Made by a program: the position numbers and the translations under genes. From assembly GCA_948144175.1 (NCBI GenBank), contig CANXME010002103.1, positions 416,484 through 480,483 of the forward strand: a DNA stretch of 64,000 nt, written 5' to 3'. The stretch comes from Closterium sp. NIES-65. Its lineage: Eukaryota; Streptophyta; Zygnematophyceae; Desmidiales; Closteriaceae. This document shows positions 33,580 to 45,400 of this stretch, piece by piece. The notes under the pieces were generated by a model. It did not search any database. It was not told where the DNA came from and saw only the letters and a list, made by a program, of their open reading frames with translations. The first letter of the stretch is position 1. Every line of letters starts with the position of its first letter.

Positions 33580-36500
33580 ATGACACGCCATGAGTGGATT
33601 TCGTGCCGGTTTTGCACCAACCAGTTTAAGGACGCTAAGGCTTTTGGACAGCACAAGGGGAGGTCCAGCTGTCGCTTAAAGTATGCCGCTGGAACTGCTA
33701 CAACTGAAACGGTGGCTGAGCAATATGTCTTCATGGTGGCGGATGCTCCGCCTCCGACCAACACCCATACCAAGCCACGTCTAGAGCCTAGTGACGCGGA
33801 TGAGCCAGCGACCTCGGCTATTGGATCTGACGCAAGCAGCTCTGACACCTCTGCTTGCGGGTCTAGCCCGCAACCGCTTTCATTCGAAGATCTGAATGGC
33901 GAGGACAACACTGCGACCAGCAATGCTTCAGCACCTCCGATTTCCGTTGTTGCACAGTCCCAGGCCCCATCCCCCACGGATCCTTTAGTATTGCGCTTCA
34001 TTCATCTGGTCCGCCTCGCCAATGGGAAGATGAGCATGGCGGAAGTCGATATTAATGGGATACTGCAGCTGTTGATGTATCCGGAGCTCGTGGAGCTGGT
34101 GTTGGCGAAGTTCAAAAACTGCCGGGAGCTCAAGCGCTTTGAAATCGAAGAGCTTGCTGGCCTGGGCCGTGGGTGGAGCGTGGCAACCTTCGAAGTGGAT
34201 GGCTTTGAAGAACAGATGCTATTTTTCCGAGATCCGACGCAGGTGACTTCCCCCTTACATGCCCATCTCGATGTTGCTCCGCTCCTCTGCTGTTCAGCTC
34301 CTCTACATTTCCAATCTCCTACTGTTCCAATCCTCTCCTGTTCTGCTCCTCTCTGTCAGAATATTATCTTATTGTTCTAGCCTGTAGTGGGGTGCTCTAT
34401 AGCAAGTACAACCCTTCTAGGGTTTGCTATTTGTATCCTCATTCTTGCTAGTTCAATCCTCTTTCTTTCTTCTAATTTTGACACTCTCCTGTTCCGCTCC
34501 TCTGCTGTTCCGCTCCTCTCCTGTTCCGCTCCTCTCCTGTTCCGCTCCTCTCCTGTTCCGCTCCTCTCCTGTTCCGCTCCTCTCCTGTTCCGCTCCTCTC
34601 CTGTTCCGCTCCTCTGCTGTTCCGCTCCTCTGCTGTTCCGCTCCTCCCCTGTTCCGCTCCTCTGCTCTTCCACTCCTCTACTGTTCCGCTCCTCTGCTGT
34701 TCCGCTCCTTTGCTGTTCCACTCCTCTGCTATTCGGGACCTCTGCTGCTCATCTATTCTTCCGTTCCGCCCCTATGCACCATGTAATCGCAGGCCTTGGC
34801 GGACATGTTTGGAGACCCAGCCAATGCACCCGGCTTTGTGCTGAAGCCACGCATGGACACTGACCCTGAAACCGGCCAGCGACGCTACTCCACCCCAGAG
34901 ACGGGCACATGGTGGCATAATGCCCAGGTATGCCGCATCTGCGCACCTGCAACTAACACCTCATGACTTCGTTATTCACCTGTTCTTGCCTAAGTGCCTT
35001 GTTGATTCCATGCCTGTCATATTTCCTCACTTGCAAGTCACCTCTCTGTATCTTGTCTAGTCAAACATTACCCTTGTAGCACACTGTCACCTCATACTTG
35101 CGTCACTCACATGCTCTTGATTCCATGCCTTGTGTATTCCAGCCCTATACTCCATTCTCACACACACCTCTCACCTCACAATCCTATTACTCGCCTGCTA
35201 TTGCCTAAACTCGTGTAATCTAGGCCTGTCCTTCCATCTCAACCCAACCTCATCCTTGCGTTACTCAATTGCTTTCGCCTGCTTTTTGGTTCGAGGCTGA
35301 CAATCCCCCTCTATTCGACCCTATATGCAATTGCAGGATCATGTGGGAGAAGGTGAGGTAGTTGCGGCCATTATGCTCTACAGCGACGTGACGCACCTGA
35401 GTGAAAACGGGCGCAAATTGGCTTGGCCTGTTATGATGACATTGGGGAACATCCGGCAGGGCAAGCGCTGGGCATCGTCTGGGCACTGTCTGCTCGGAAC
35501 TCTCCCTATCCCCCCCACTACCATGTCACCTGGTCAGAAAACTGCCCTTTTCCAACAAGCCGCATTGATCATGCTTGAAAAGCTCCTTGCGGGGCGAGAA
35601 AGGTGATCATTGTTTAATAATTAGTGTTACACTAAAATGTCTACCCACTGGCTCCCACTTTGCCATTCCGGCGCCCAATTATGACGTGGTAACTGAAGCG
35701 TGTCCCCCCCTTGCCATGTTTGCCATTCCTGCAAAACCCATTGCTCTTGTTTTTTTGCTATATATATATATTTCTTAACAAAGCAGATTCCCCATGTATC
35801 AGCGTGTGATTATGATGACCAAACCCCTTTCGTTCCACAACATGCATTTCCATGACAGTGGCTTCTTGCTCAAGGACCCCAATGGCGTGGAGCATGTGGT
35901 CAGACCCATGCTTTACACATGGGTCTGTGATAACCCCGAAAGTGGGAAAGTAACCTGCACCTTATCTGGTGGCACTGCTCGTCCTTGCAGTATCTGCTAT
36001 GCTGAGAAGGTAAGACACTATTCCGACCGCCTTACTTGCGCCCCCACTACCGTACTTGGCATTCTTGCGCCCCCGCTGCCATAGGATTCACCTTTGCACC
36101 CCCACAGCCATGGCGCTCTCATTTGCACCGCCACAACTATGGCTGATATCCTTGCACCCCCTTTCAGGAGCATCTTGACTGTGTCACTGCTGAGAACACG
36201 CCTAGGATAGTCGACCAACAACGCTGGATCATGGAGCATGCAGGGGACAAGTTGGGAATTGAAAAGACGGCTGCGGCCCAGTTTTCCACATTCGGCATTG
36301 AGGTATGTGCATACATGCTTAATTATATTAGCGTTCTTGAAACCATCTACCTTCTAAAATCGACTATGTTGAGCGATTTGTTTGCAGTGCGCACTCTGGC
36401 ACTGGGATGTGCCTGGCGCGCCATGGGCGAATCCGTACCAAGCGATCATGCCTGACATAATGCACCAGTCCGACCTGGGCATTCTACACCACATCGTGGC

Positions 36501-38655
36501 TGCGGTTCGTGCGTCATACGGCCGGAGCCTCGCCTTGTTCGACGCGTAAGTCCCCTTCCAAATCTGCTTCTCCTATCAGAATCCCATCCACATGACTTAT
36601 TCTGTCACTCCATTTCCCACCATGCTTTTTTCGCTCGCCCCATCCCCATCACCCCTGCTGCTTCACTCACTCCCCTGCCACATACATCCCCCATCTGCCA
36701 ATCACCCTTGCTGTTTTTCGCTCGCCCCATCCCCATCACCCCTGCTGCTTCACTCACTCCCCTGCCACATACATCCCCCATCTGCCAATCACCCTTGCTG
36801 TTTTTCGCTCGCCCCATCCCCATCACCCCTGCTGCTTCACTCACTCCCTTGCCACATCCATCCCCCATCTGCCTATCACCCTTGCTGTTTTTTTCTCGCC
36901 CCATCCCCATCACCCCTGCTGCTTCACTCACTCCCTTGCCACATCCATCCCCCATCTGCCAATCACCCTTGCTGTTTTTCGCTCGCCCCATCCCCATCAC
37001 CCCTGCTGCTTCACTCACTCCCCTGCCACATCTATCCCCCATCTGCCAATCACCCTTGCTGTTCCTTTGTCTGCCCGCCTTATCTTTCGCCCATGCACTC
37101 CCATTTTTAGGCGGCTAGCTCAAATCCACGCTGATACGAGGATGACTAACGTCCGTTTTCTGTCAGCCAACTACTTCACGTCCTCTGCCCGAATTACGGC
37201 ATACGAGCATCGTGCGGTGCGCATGGTACGTGTTTGTTTAGGCCTATGGAGCTTACGTTTTGTTGCTGATGCCTTATTGTGGACAATGCATACACAAGAT
37301 TTGCACTAACCCATACCCTCCCCAGGTGCTCCTCTTCATCGTCTCAGACACGCTGGAGGAGAAGTGCTTGAGCGCAATCCGAGCGTACCTAGATTGGTAT
37401 CTATTCTGCGCCAAGCAACCCGGCCACACGGAGAGAGATCTGTCGACTCTAGAGGGTTTGACTGATAGGTACCATTCCATTTCATGATTAACTGTTCTTT
37501 TCTGTTTATGTGCTGTAAAAACACCCGAAGGATCCTGAACCCATTACTCAAAAGTGTGATCAATAACACCTTACACCCAATGTTGCTGGTGCTTTGTAAA
37601 TGCACACCTTGCCAAGTGCTGTCTATAATTGATCCCACTCCAACAGGCTGGTCAAAGAGCTGCAGGATGCCTTTCCTGAGCAAAAATCAGAGTGGTGTTT
37701 GATCAAAACACACCTCATGACACACTACCCTGGAGCGATAAGGAGAGCAGGCCACGTGTCTGAGTACTCATCAGCGATGTTTGAACATCTTCACGGGCCG
37801 TTGGTGAAGCCAATCTATCGACGTACCAACAAACGCGGCGTCGAGGCCCAAATCATGGAACACCATGAGAAAAGGGCGGTATACCAAACTCTGGACACAC
37901 TCGAGTGCGCCCACGAGACATCAATGCTGCAAGTCCTCATTTATTGACACAACATATGCAGCACCATTCTGCAATGGTTAACACACACAATATTGGATAC
38001 ATGCAGGCAACAAACCTTGGCACACTGGTAGTTACCCAAGACGCGTACGCGGTGTTTGTCAAGCCTCCAGCTGAGCCAACCAAGATGAACGAGTTCTACA
38101 ACAAGTGGGCTGCCCAACAGCCAATCGCACATCAGTACTTCGAAACGGCGTTGGCCGAGTATGGCTTGAGCGCCGAAAAGGTCATGGTAAGCTTTTACTC
38201 GTGCAGGAATCGAATATTACTACCGTACAACAATTTCTCACACCATTCTTGTACATGTATACTTTCAGGCTCATCCAACAATGGCAATCCCGGCTGATGC
38301 AGGTACTTAGTCATCCAAAGAAGCCCATTTTGTGAGGGCTACACCGGACAGCTACAAAAGACCTTGGTTCTCTAACGTTGCAATTTCGTGCGAGGGAGGT
38401 GGCGTGGAATACGCTATGTTGATGCTCCTGTTCCATTGCAAGAGGCGCAACGTACGACACAACCTTGCATACGTCAGGTACTACATGACGTCAGGCACAG
38501 ACGCAACAACAGGGTGCGTGCGTCTGCGATGGCCCGCAGACGAGAATGCATTTCACATAATTCCAATCGCGTCTATCTTGCGCCACGTGCATGTGGTGAA
38601 GATGTATGATCCGGAAGAGCCGGATGTGTACATGATGAACAAATACATAGTGTAA
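33580..38655 (+). CDS. Plavaka-type transposase, 11 exons, one internal TAG
   Basis: Exons: 33580-34242, 34793-34927, 35337-35602, 35787-36009, 36168-36302, 36388-36545, 37111-37225, 37326-37468, 37647-37932, 38007-38186, 38269-38655. All ten introns are GT-AG and the joined frame is 897 codons including TAA. A C2HC finger (C9, C12, H25, C31) opens the protein. Plavaka-like blocks follow: DLADMFG-like/WWHNAQ (about 222-266), LYSDVTHLSENGRKLAWPV with candidate Asp283, PMLYTWVCDNPES (about 400), MPDIMHQSDLGILHHI with Asp497, EYSSAMFEHLHGP with Glu652/Glu659, and the LAYVRYY/FHIIPIASI C-terminus. It would cut and paste element DNA in the nucleus. The single defect is TAG at 38308-38310 (codon ~782) in the last exon. 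The family assignment is from recalled family motifs, not a search. Confidence 0.83.
34354..34483 (+). mobile_element. Solo LTR, TRIM/copia family
   Basis: 130 bp, TGTCAGAATATT to TTTTGACA, flanked by CTCTC (34349-34353 and 34484-34488). It is close in sequence to 42857-42985 and related to the TRIM LTRs (shared GTGGGGTGCTCTATAGC block). It was left by LTR-LTR recombination after insertion into the intron. Confidence 0.88.
34490..34745. repeat. 15-16-bp minisatellite in intron 1
   Basis: Repeats of GTTCCGCTCCTCTCCT with G/C variants. Diverged copies flank the solo LTR (34265-34350), so the LTR landed inside a pre-existing array. Confidence 0.9.
36600..37060. repeat. ~86-bp tandem repeat in a transposase intron
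   Basis: About five units with the landmark TTTTCGCTCGCCCCATCCCC, between exon 6 (ends 36545) and exon 7 (starts 37111). It has open frames on both strands but lies between good splice sites, so it is intronic. Confidence 0.88.
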
Positions 38656-38988
38656 TCTGTAGTTACAACTAATAATTGCATTCTTGGATTGTAGAAACAA
38701 ATAATATCGTCTACGTGTTGTTCCGGAAATCATCCATATTTAAATTGCCAGTACACAAAACGAGGCTTACTGCAATGTCGAATTAAAACGAACCGCTGAA
38801 TTTCCGAACCGCTATTTTGGGAAGCAATGTGCAATCGCGGGTCGGACAAACTGGAAAACAGTCTGGGAACAGGCGGGAGAATTTCGGGAGGGGCGAAATT
38901 GAGTGCCTGAAATTTCCGTTGGTGTTGCAGCTGAGTCGCGCCTGAAATTGCTGTTCGACAAATTGCTGAACCCAACCACAAAAAGGCA
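38656..38988. other. Right subterminal region of the transposon
   Basis: 3' flank of the transposase. It contains several TTTCAG/AATTCAG-like words in the reverse complement (about 38800-38960) that resemble the left subterminal region. No gene. Confidence 0.5.
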
Positions 38989-39002
38989 GGAACATTGTGA
39001 TG
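38989..39002 (-). repeat. Right terminal inverted repeat
   Basis: GGAACATTGTGATG, followed by GA. It pairs with 25043-25056. Confidence 0.65.
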
Positions 39003-39725
39003 GAGGCAAGAGGAGCCCGCAAGGTGAGGAGAGAGGAGCACGCAAGGTGAGGAGAGAGGAGCACGCGCAGGGAAGAGAGAGGAGCACGCAAGGTGAGGAG
39101 AGAGGGGCACGCGCGGGGAGGCGATAGGAGCACGCAAGGTGAGGAGAGAGGAGCACGCGCGGGGAGGCAAGAGGAGCACGGAGGGTGAGGAGAGAGGAGC
39201 ACGCGCGGGGAGGCGAGAGAAGCAAGCAAGGTGAGGAGGGAGGAGCACGGGCGGGGAGGCGATAGGAGCACGCAAGGCGTGGAGAGAGGCGCACGCGCGG
39301 CGCGGTGCGGTCACGCCGAAAGGTGAGGAGAGAGGAGCAAGCGCGGGGAGGCGAGTGGAGCACGCAAGGTGAGGCGAGAAGAGGATGCGCTGGGAGGCAA
39401 GAGCCGCGCGCGGGGGGGCGAGAGGAGCTCGCGAGGGGAGGCGAGAGGAGCACGTGCGGGGAGGCGAGAGAAGCATGCGTAGGGCGGCGAGAGGAGGACG
39501 CGCGACGAGGTGAGAGGAGGCCGCGCGGGGAGGCAAGAGATTCGCGCGCTATGAAGGCGAGAGGAGCACATGCGGGATGGTGAGAGGAGGCCGCGCGGGG
39601 AGGCAAGAAAAGCGCGCGCGCGCGGAGGCGATAGGAGCCTGCGCGGGAGGCAAGAAGAGCGCGCGCGAGGTGGCGAGAGGATACAAGTGAGTTTGCTTAC
39701 AAGAAAGGAGCACGCGCAGGGAGGA
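39003..39725. repeat. GGAGCACGCGCGGGGAGG minisatellite, right part
   Basis: About 25-bp units of GAGGAGCACGCGCGGGGAGGC-type sequence. Continuation of 24880-25042. Confidence 0.88.
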
Positions 39726-40595
39726 GAAACGTGGGCGTGTGCACGGGCTTCCCAAGTGAGAAAACGTGTCAAGATAGTGGGGAGTGGTGGAGATACGACT
39801 ACGTAGGAAGTGGGTGGTGGCGGAGTGGTTCACGAAGCGTCGCCAGGGGGCACGGCGACGTTGACGAGGAAGCGATGGGAGGGGATAGGGGTAAGGGCGA
39901 TGGGAGGGCAATGGCGACGGGGACCACGGGGGAAGCGAGGGTGACGGTGCGTGGAGGTGGAGGACGATGTGAGGGGATAGCGAGGTTCATCTTATGAAAC
40001 CGAAGGGAGTGATGTCTTGTAATATGCGCTTCTCGCCTTTCAAGCTTGGAACGAGCAATAACTACTTTTGCGTTGCAACGGGGTTGAAGGTAGGAATTTG
40101 CTATAGGCTCCAAGCTTAGGGTCTCGAGTAGTAGCCGCACAGCCTTTCCTGAATTACAATTTTCAAGCAAACTGTGCACAGGCAGTTCCCTCTTCCTTGC
40201 GCATAGGGTGGTTGGGACTCTCGCCAAGTAGATGCATACTGATATACGACGCAGTCCTTTTAGGATGCGACGCCTGTCTGGTAACCATCCTGGCTCGGGA
40301 GGTCAACTTTGGGTTCGGAAGGCAAACTGTGCTCAGTTTGCCTTTTTTAGTTTGTAATTCAGGTCTTGGGCTTCAACGGATCCGGGTTGATACCCCAATT
40401 TCTCAAAATCAGCCAGTAAGAAAAATGGGCTCCTCTCGGAACCAGCCCTTTGAAGCGTAGAAGCTGGCCAGGAGTTCGCCCGGAATGTTCACGGCATTAA
40501 GGGCAAATGCCCTTGAATCGATAACCCTGATCGAGATCATCTAGGCTGTGAGGATTCTGCTCAGAGTGGCAGTAGGCGACTTAGACCGATAATTA
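39726..40595. other. Sequence without a supported gene
   Basis: G-rich to about 39990, then balanced composition. No frame is recognisable and no repeat structure is clear. Confidence 0.5.
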
Positions 40596-41121
40596 GGGCG
40601 TGTAACCATTTTGCCACTCTTTGGCCCGGACGGTCAGAATTGTGGACCGTTCGGATAACGAAGAGTTACCTATCTCGCATTTTCTCGTTAGGGTATGCGT
40701 TTGTACCATTGCGATCGAATGGTAATGACACTTTTTTCCGACTTCAACGGCTCGAAATGTCGGAGTCGGACAGTCTGAAACACATTCGGACCGTCCGAAT
40801 TTCCTTGCACGAGTTTGGCGGGCAAAATTTAGACAAATTTCAAATTCGAGTCGCACTGTCGTATGTTCACACATCGCGCGAATGACATTACACGAAACTA
40901 ACAAAATGTGTTACTTAAGTTACGAGCGGTACAGTACTTCTCGCGATGCTACATTGCTCGCGAATTTGAAAGAGACTCGAAAAAGTGTCACTATCCACTT
41001 CGGACGGTATCAAAGTGCCAAATCGTCGATTCGGATGGTCTTAACAGTGGATTAGGACCGTCCGAATGAAAAAAAAGCGAACTGTCGGCAAAACACAAAA
41101 TGGCGAAATGGTTACACGCCC
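40596..41121. mobile_element. MITE-like element 1
   Basis: 526 bp with terminal inverted repeats GGGCGTGTAACCATTTTGCC (40596-40615) and its complement (41102-41121, 19 of 20 matching), flanked by TA on both sides. The inside is rich in GGACGGTC/GACCGTCC inverted words. No coding capacity, so it is non-autonomous; TA duplications suggest Tc1/mariner-like mobilisation, which is an inference. Confidence 0.72.
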
Positions 41122-41362
41122 TAAATGCGACAGGTTAACGCGTGTGGTAGAAAATTATAACGGGTGACTAGAATAGAAAGGAACGAGATCTCAGCTGTGC
41201 TTAGGCGTGTCTTGATTTTGATTTTTGGCGATTTTCCTGACGGTTCCTTTTTTTGGTACCGGACGGTCTGAATAGCGAGAATCAGGATGTCCAGTTTGCC
41301 ATTCGGAACTTTACCCCTGTCCAAGTGCAAGACTGTCACTTCTTTCAGTGTCTTGAATTTCC

Positions 41363-42306
41363 AGCCGAGATAACTCTATCAGCGGGAGCTAGACTACGAG
41401 CTAGGCACGGGTGTTCGTGTGATCTCTGCATTCGTTCCTTAAATGTTCTCTAGTACTTGTGCATTCACGGGGCAAAACCGCAAGAGTTTCACTAGCAAAA
41501 GTTGAGAACACGGATTCAGAATGATAGCAACAAAGTTGGCATGCAAGACTACATCAAACTAGCAAAGCTGATGGTCAACCTCCAGCGCAGCACGGTCGAC
41601 CGCGTGCCAGCACGACTTGGTCGATCGTGATCCAGCAGAGCAAAGTCGCGGCTTGCCAACGTTGCAAGTCCACGGTGTGCCAACGCTGTAGCAAGTCGGC
41701 TGCACAGCGTTGCACCTGCAGGACAACGAAGCACTTGCTTCGTAGATGCGCACAGCTGGTTGGTGCTCTACTCCTCATCACGTGCACAGCGCAGACGTCC
41801 AGGTCGATTCCACGACAGCGACTGCGCCTACCAGCCACGTCGACCTTGGGATGCCACTTCCAAGGTCGGCCTCGCACAACTACCCCGGCGACCATCGCAT
41901 ACGTTGCCCGGGTATCCCGGTAGACCGGGCAACCATGCCTGGTCAACCAACACCATTGTCACGTGCCCATCGACCACCAAGGTCGACGACCACCTCCGGT
42001 CGACCTCACCAGGTTGACCTTCACCCCTGGTCGGCCAGCTCCAAGTCGACCAGCGCAGCTGTCGGCCGACCACCCAAGTCGGCTTCTCCAGGTTGGCGTC
42101 ACCAAGTCGACGCCCTACACAGGTCGACCTCCCAGAAGTCGGCACCCTCCCAAAGTCGGCGCCCTTGTAGTGGCCCCCGTGCAGGTCGACTAACCCTATC
42201 GACCAGCTCACCCACTGCTGCAGGCCGGCTGCACTCCCCCGTACACCCGACCACGAGGTTGGCTCCGCCCAAGCGAGGACGGGGCCACACCCAACTCCCG
42301 TTGACA
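41363..42306 (-). repeat. 3' LTR of copia-5
   Basis: 944 bp, about 95% similar by eye to 47778-48734. Rich in GGTCGAC/GTCGGC words. Confidence 0.88.
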
Positions 42307-42482
42307 CTCCCCTACCGCGTTCACGCTTGGGCCCCCAGCCCACACGGCAGCACTGCTCAAAGAATAGCTCGTCGACGAGCACCCAACATACAGCACGCCG
42401 GTCACCGCACCAGCCATGCAGGAGGGCATGGCACCTACTGCTGCACCGCATCATCGCCGTTGCCCACTTCAGCCAAGCGCAC

Positions 42483-45400
42483 CTAGCCGATTGAGACGGA
42501 GCACCGGTTGAAGGCCGGATAGTGTAGCGCCTTCGTCAGGAAGTCGGCCGGCTGGTCAGCTGTCAATATGTACTTCAGCAATAACTTCCCGCGCTCCACC
42601 ATGTGCTGCAGCCAGGCCTGTTGCCGCTCCATGTGCTTGAGGTTGCCTGTCAACCCCATGCCTTCGGCGGCCGTGATGGCCGACTTGTTGTCCACCCGAA
42701 GGACGGTCGGCTTCCCGGCATCCACCTACTGGAACTCAGTGAGGAGGAAGCGAAGACGGCGTCCCTCCATGCCCGCTTCAGTGGCCGCCACGTACCCTGA
42801 CTCAGTCAACCACAGCGTCGCGCACTTGATGCGCTGGCTCGACCAGGAGACTGTGGCATCAGAATATTATCTTATGTTCTAGCCTGTAGTGGGGTGCTCT
42901 ATAGCGAGTACAACCCTTCTAGGGTTTGCTATTTGTATCCTCATTCTTGCTAGTTCAATCCTCTTTCTTTCTTCAAACTTTGTCATGTGGCCCCTCCGTA
43001 GACAAACACGTAGCCTCCCGTGCTCGTCCTGTTCTGCTTGTCACCGGCGTCGTGGGCGTCCACGTAGCCGACCAGCTCCAACAACTCTGGTCCACCGTCA
43101 AATTCCAGGGCGGTGTTGTGGGTGTTGGAGAGGTAGGTGAGGCAGCGGTCGACCTCGCGCCAGTGCTGGTCACTCCTTACCGTGAGGCCGCTCCCCAGCT
43201 TGCTGCAGGCGAAGGCGATGTCCGGCCTCGTCGTTGTCGCCGCGAACTGCACCAAGCCGGCCTTCTGCTGGTACTCCTCCTCCTGTCGCTCCTATGCCTC
43301 CTCGTTGTCGAAGGTGAGCTCGGCGTAGGCGTCGACCGAGACCGGCGTCTTCGGAGTGCGCCTGGTCTGCTCCTCGTCAATGAAGCGCCTACGCAGCTTG
43401 TTCGCGTAGCCCTGATGGTGCAGCCACAGCTTCCCCGCCGACCTGTCGCGGACGATCTCCAGCCCGAGGTACTTCTGCACCGGCGAGATCTCGCGCAACT
43501 TGAAGGCGTCCTTCAGCAGCTCCTTTAGCTCGTTCAACATCTCGGTGCTGCTACTGGCGGCGAGGAAGTCGTTGACGTAGACCAACACCAAGCAAGCCAC
43601 TTTGTTGTCGCTGACCTTGAAGTATAGAGCCTCGTTGACCTGGCTCTTCTTCCACCCAGCGTCGACCAGCGCGTCGTTGAGCGCCTGGTACCACATCAGC
43701 GGCGACTGCTTCAGCGCGTAGAGACTCTTCAGCAGCTTACACACCCGGCCGGTCCCGTCGTTGAAGTAGTCCGGTTGGTACATGTATAGCACCCGGTTGA
43801 GCTTGCTCTGCAGGAAGGCGTTCTTCATGTTGAGTTGCATCAGATTGAGGTTGAGGATGGCGACGACGCTGAGGAAGATCCTCAGCGTGACGTAGCTGCT
43901 CACCGGCGCATACGTCTAGTCGTAGTCGGCGCCATACACCTGTGTGAAGCCCTTCATGGCCAGCCTCGCCTTCTCGCGCTCGACGGTGTCGTCGATGCGG
44001 TACTTCGTTGTCACCACCCACCGGTTCTTCATGATGTTCACTCCGGGTGGGCGTTTGACCAGCTCCCACGTGCCTATGTTGATGAGGCTACGGATCTCCT
44101 CCTGCATGGCGGCCTTCATCGCCTGGCCCTTCCAGCTAGCCAACGCCTCCTTCACCGATATCGTAGAGATGTCCCAGCGGTGCTCGGGGTTAGCGTGCAA
44201 GTCGGGGTTGAGCTCCAGCAGCTCCTCATCATCCTCAGCCTTGTCGTACACCAGGTCGTCGACATCCACATTATACACCGTGGTGAAAGCAGCGGGGACG
44301 AAGAAGTCGGGCGGCCTCCGAAGTCGGCCCGTACGCTGTAGTCCGCCCTGAAATTCCACCACATCGCTGTCGGTGGACTCCTCGACATCCCCGCCATCGC
44401 AACTGTGGTCGTCGTCGCTGCCCGCAGCATCCTGCTGCACCATGGTCGGCATCTTAGCCGACTTCTCCTCTGCAGTCGGCTCCCCTACCGACTGTCTAGT
44501 CGCTGACCACTCCGTAGTTCGCATCGCTGCTGCCTGCTCCCCTGTCGGATGCTGCCCTGCTGGTGCCTTCTTCGCCGGCTTCATCCAAGTCGGCTGCACC
44601 TCCCCTGTCGGCGTCGAATTCACACCCACGTCGACTTGCTGCTCGTCACGTCGGCCACCGGCGATGCTCTCGGCGCCGAAGGCGACGTCTCACTTCTCCC
44701 CTCATAGCCGGAGGCCGACTCCGGAGTCAGCCTAAGCAGGTCGGCCACGAGGGGAGGGGCATAAGGGGTAAGGGAGGGGGAGGGAGAGGGGATATCCTCG
44801 ACGTCCTCAGCAGCAGGCTCACCGACCTCGGTGAGCAAAGAGAGCGTCGCCGTCGAGGTGTCTGTCGGCGGGGTGGTTGGCATCCGTCCTGACGCCGGCC
44901 AGTGGTCCGACTTCCACACCTCCAGCGACATGTTCTCTTATAACATCATGTTTGACGTGGTGACCACCTGGTTGTCAGCGATGTCGAGGAGCTCCCAGCC
45001 CTTGCTCTCCTCCGACACGCCGAGATGAAGGCTCCATTTGGCCTTTGGCTTCAGCTTCCGACCACTCTGCTGCTCGGAGACCAAGAACTGCACCATGCAG
45101 CCCCACACCCGTGCCAGCGACAGGTCGAGCTTCTTCCCGGTCAGCAGCTGGTACGGCGTCGTCCCCGGTGCCAACGTCAACCTCTCAAGGCAGTTGCGGA
45201 CCCAAACGGCCTGCCGTAGAGCGAGGTGCCACCAGTGGTGCTGCACGCCCATGTGCAGCACCATCGTCCGCACTGACTCCATGACCGTCCGCATCTCTCG
45301 CTCCGCCATGCCGTTCTGCTATGGGATGTACGGGCAGGTCAGGTTGTGGACGATCCCCTTGCCGTTCACGAAGTCGGTGAACTGCTTCCCGAGAAACTCC

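Larger units (their letters stand above)
34243..34792 (+). other. Transposase intron 1, invaded by a minisatellite and a solo LTR
   Basis: GTGACTTCC donor and GTAATCGCAG acceptor. It contains the solo LTR 34354-34483 and about 16 units of a 15-16-bp GTTCCGCTCCTCTCCT repeat (34490-34740). Exon sequence resumes in phase. Confidence 0.8.
25043..39002. mobile_element. Candidate giant Plavaka-type DNA transposon, about 14 kb
   Basis: The left end reads CATCACAATCTTCC (25043-25056). The right end, in reverse complement, reads CATCACAATGTTCC (39002-38989), one mismatch in 14. A GA dinucleotide is present on both sides (25041-25042, 39003-39004), and the flanks are the two halves of one minisatellite. 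Both subterminal regions repeat a TTTCAG/AATTCAG-type motif (left 25065-25130; right 38800-38960). Inside are a near-intact Plavaka transposase (plus strand) and a divergent spliced gene (minus strand), with satellite arrays between them. Short duplications and subterminal repeats fit the CACTA-related group. The boundaries are by eye. Confidence 0.68.

Noticed and set aside
38303-38320. An 18-nt intron that would bypass the TAG in the transposase
   Set aside because: It has GT...AG ends and would keep frame, but it is far shorter than any other intron here and than spliceosomes normally accept.
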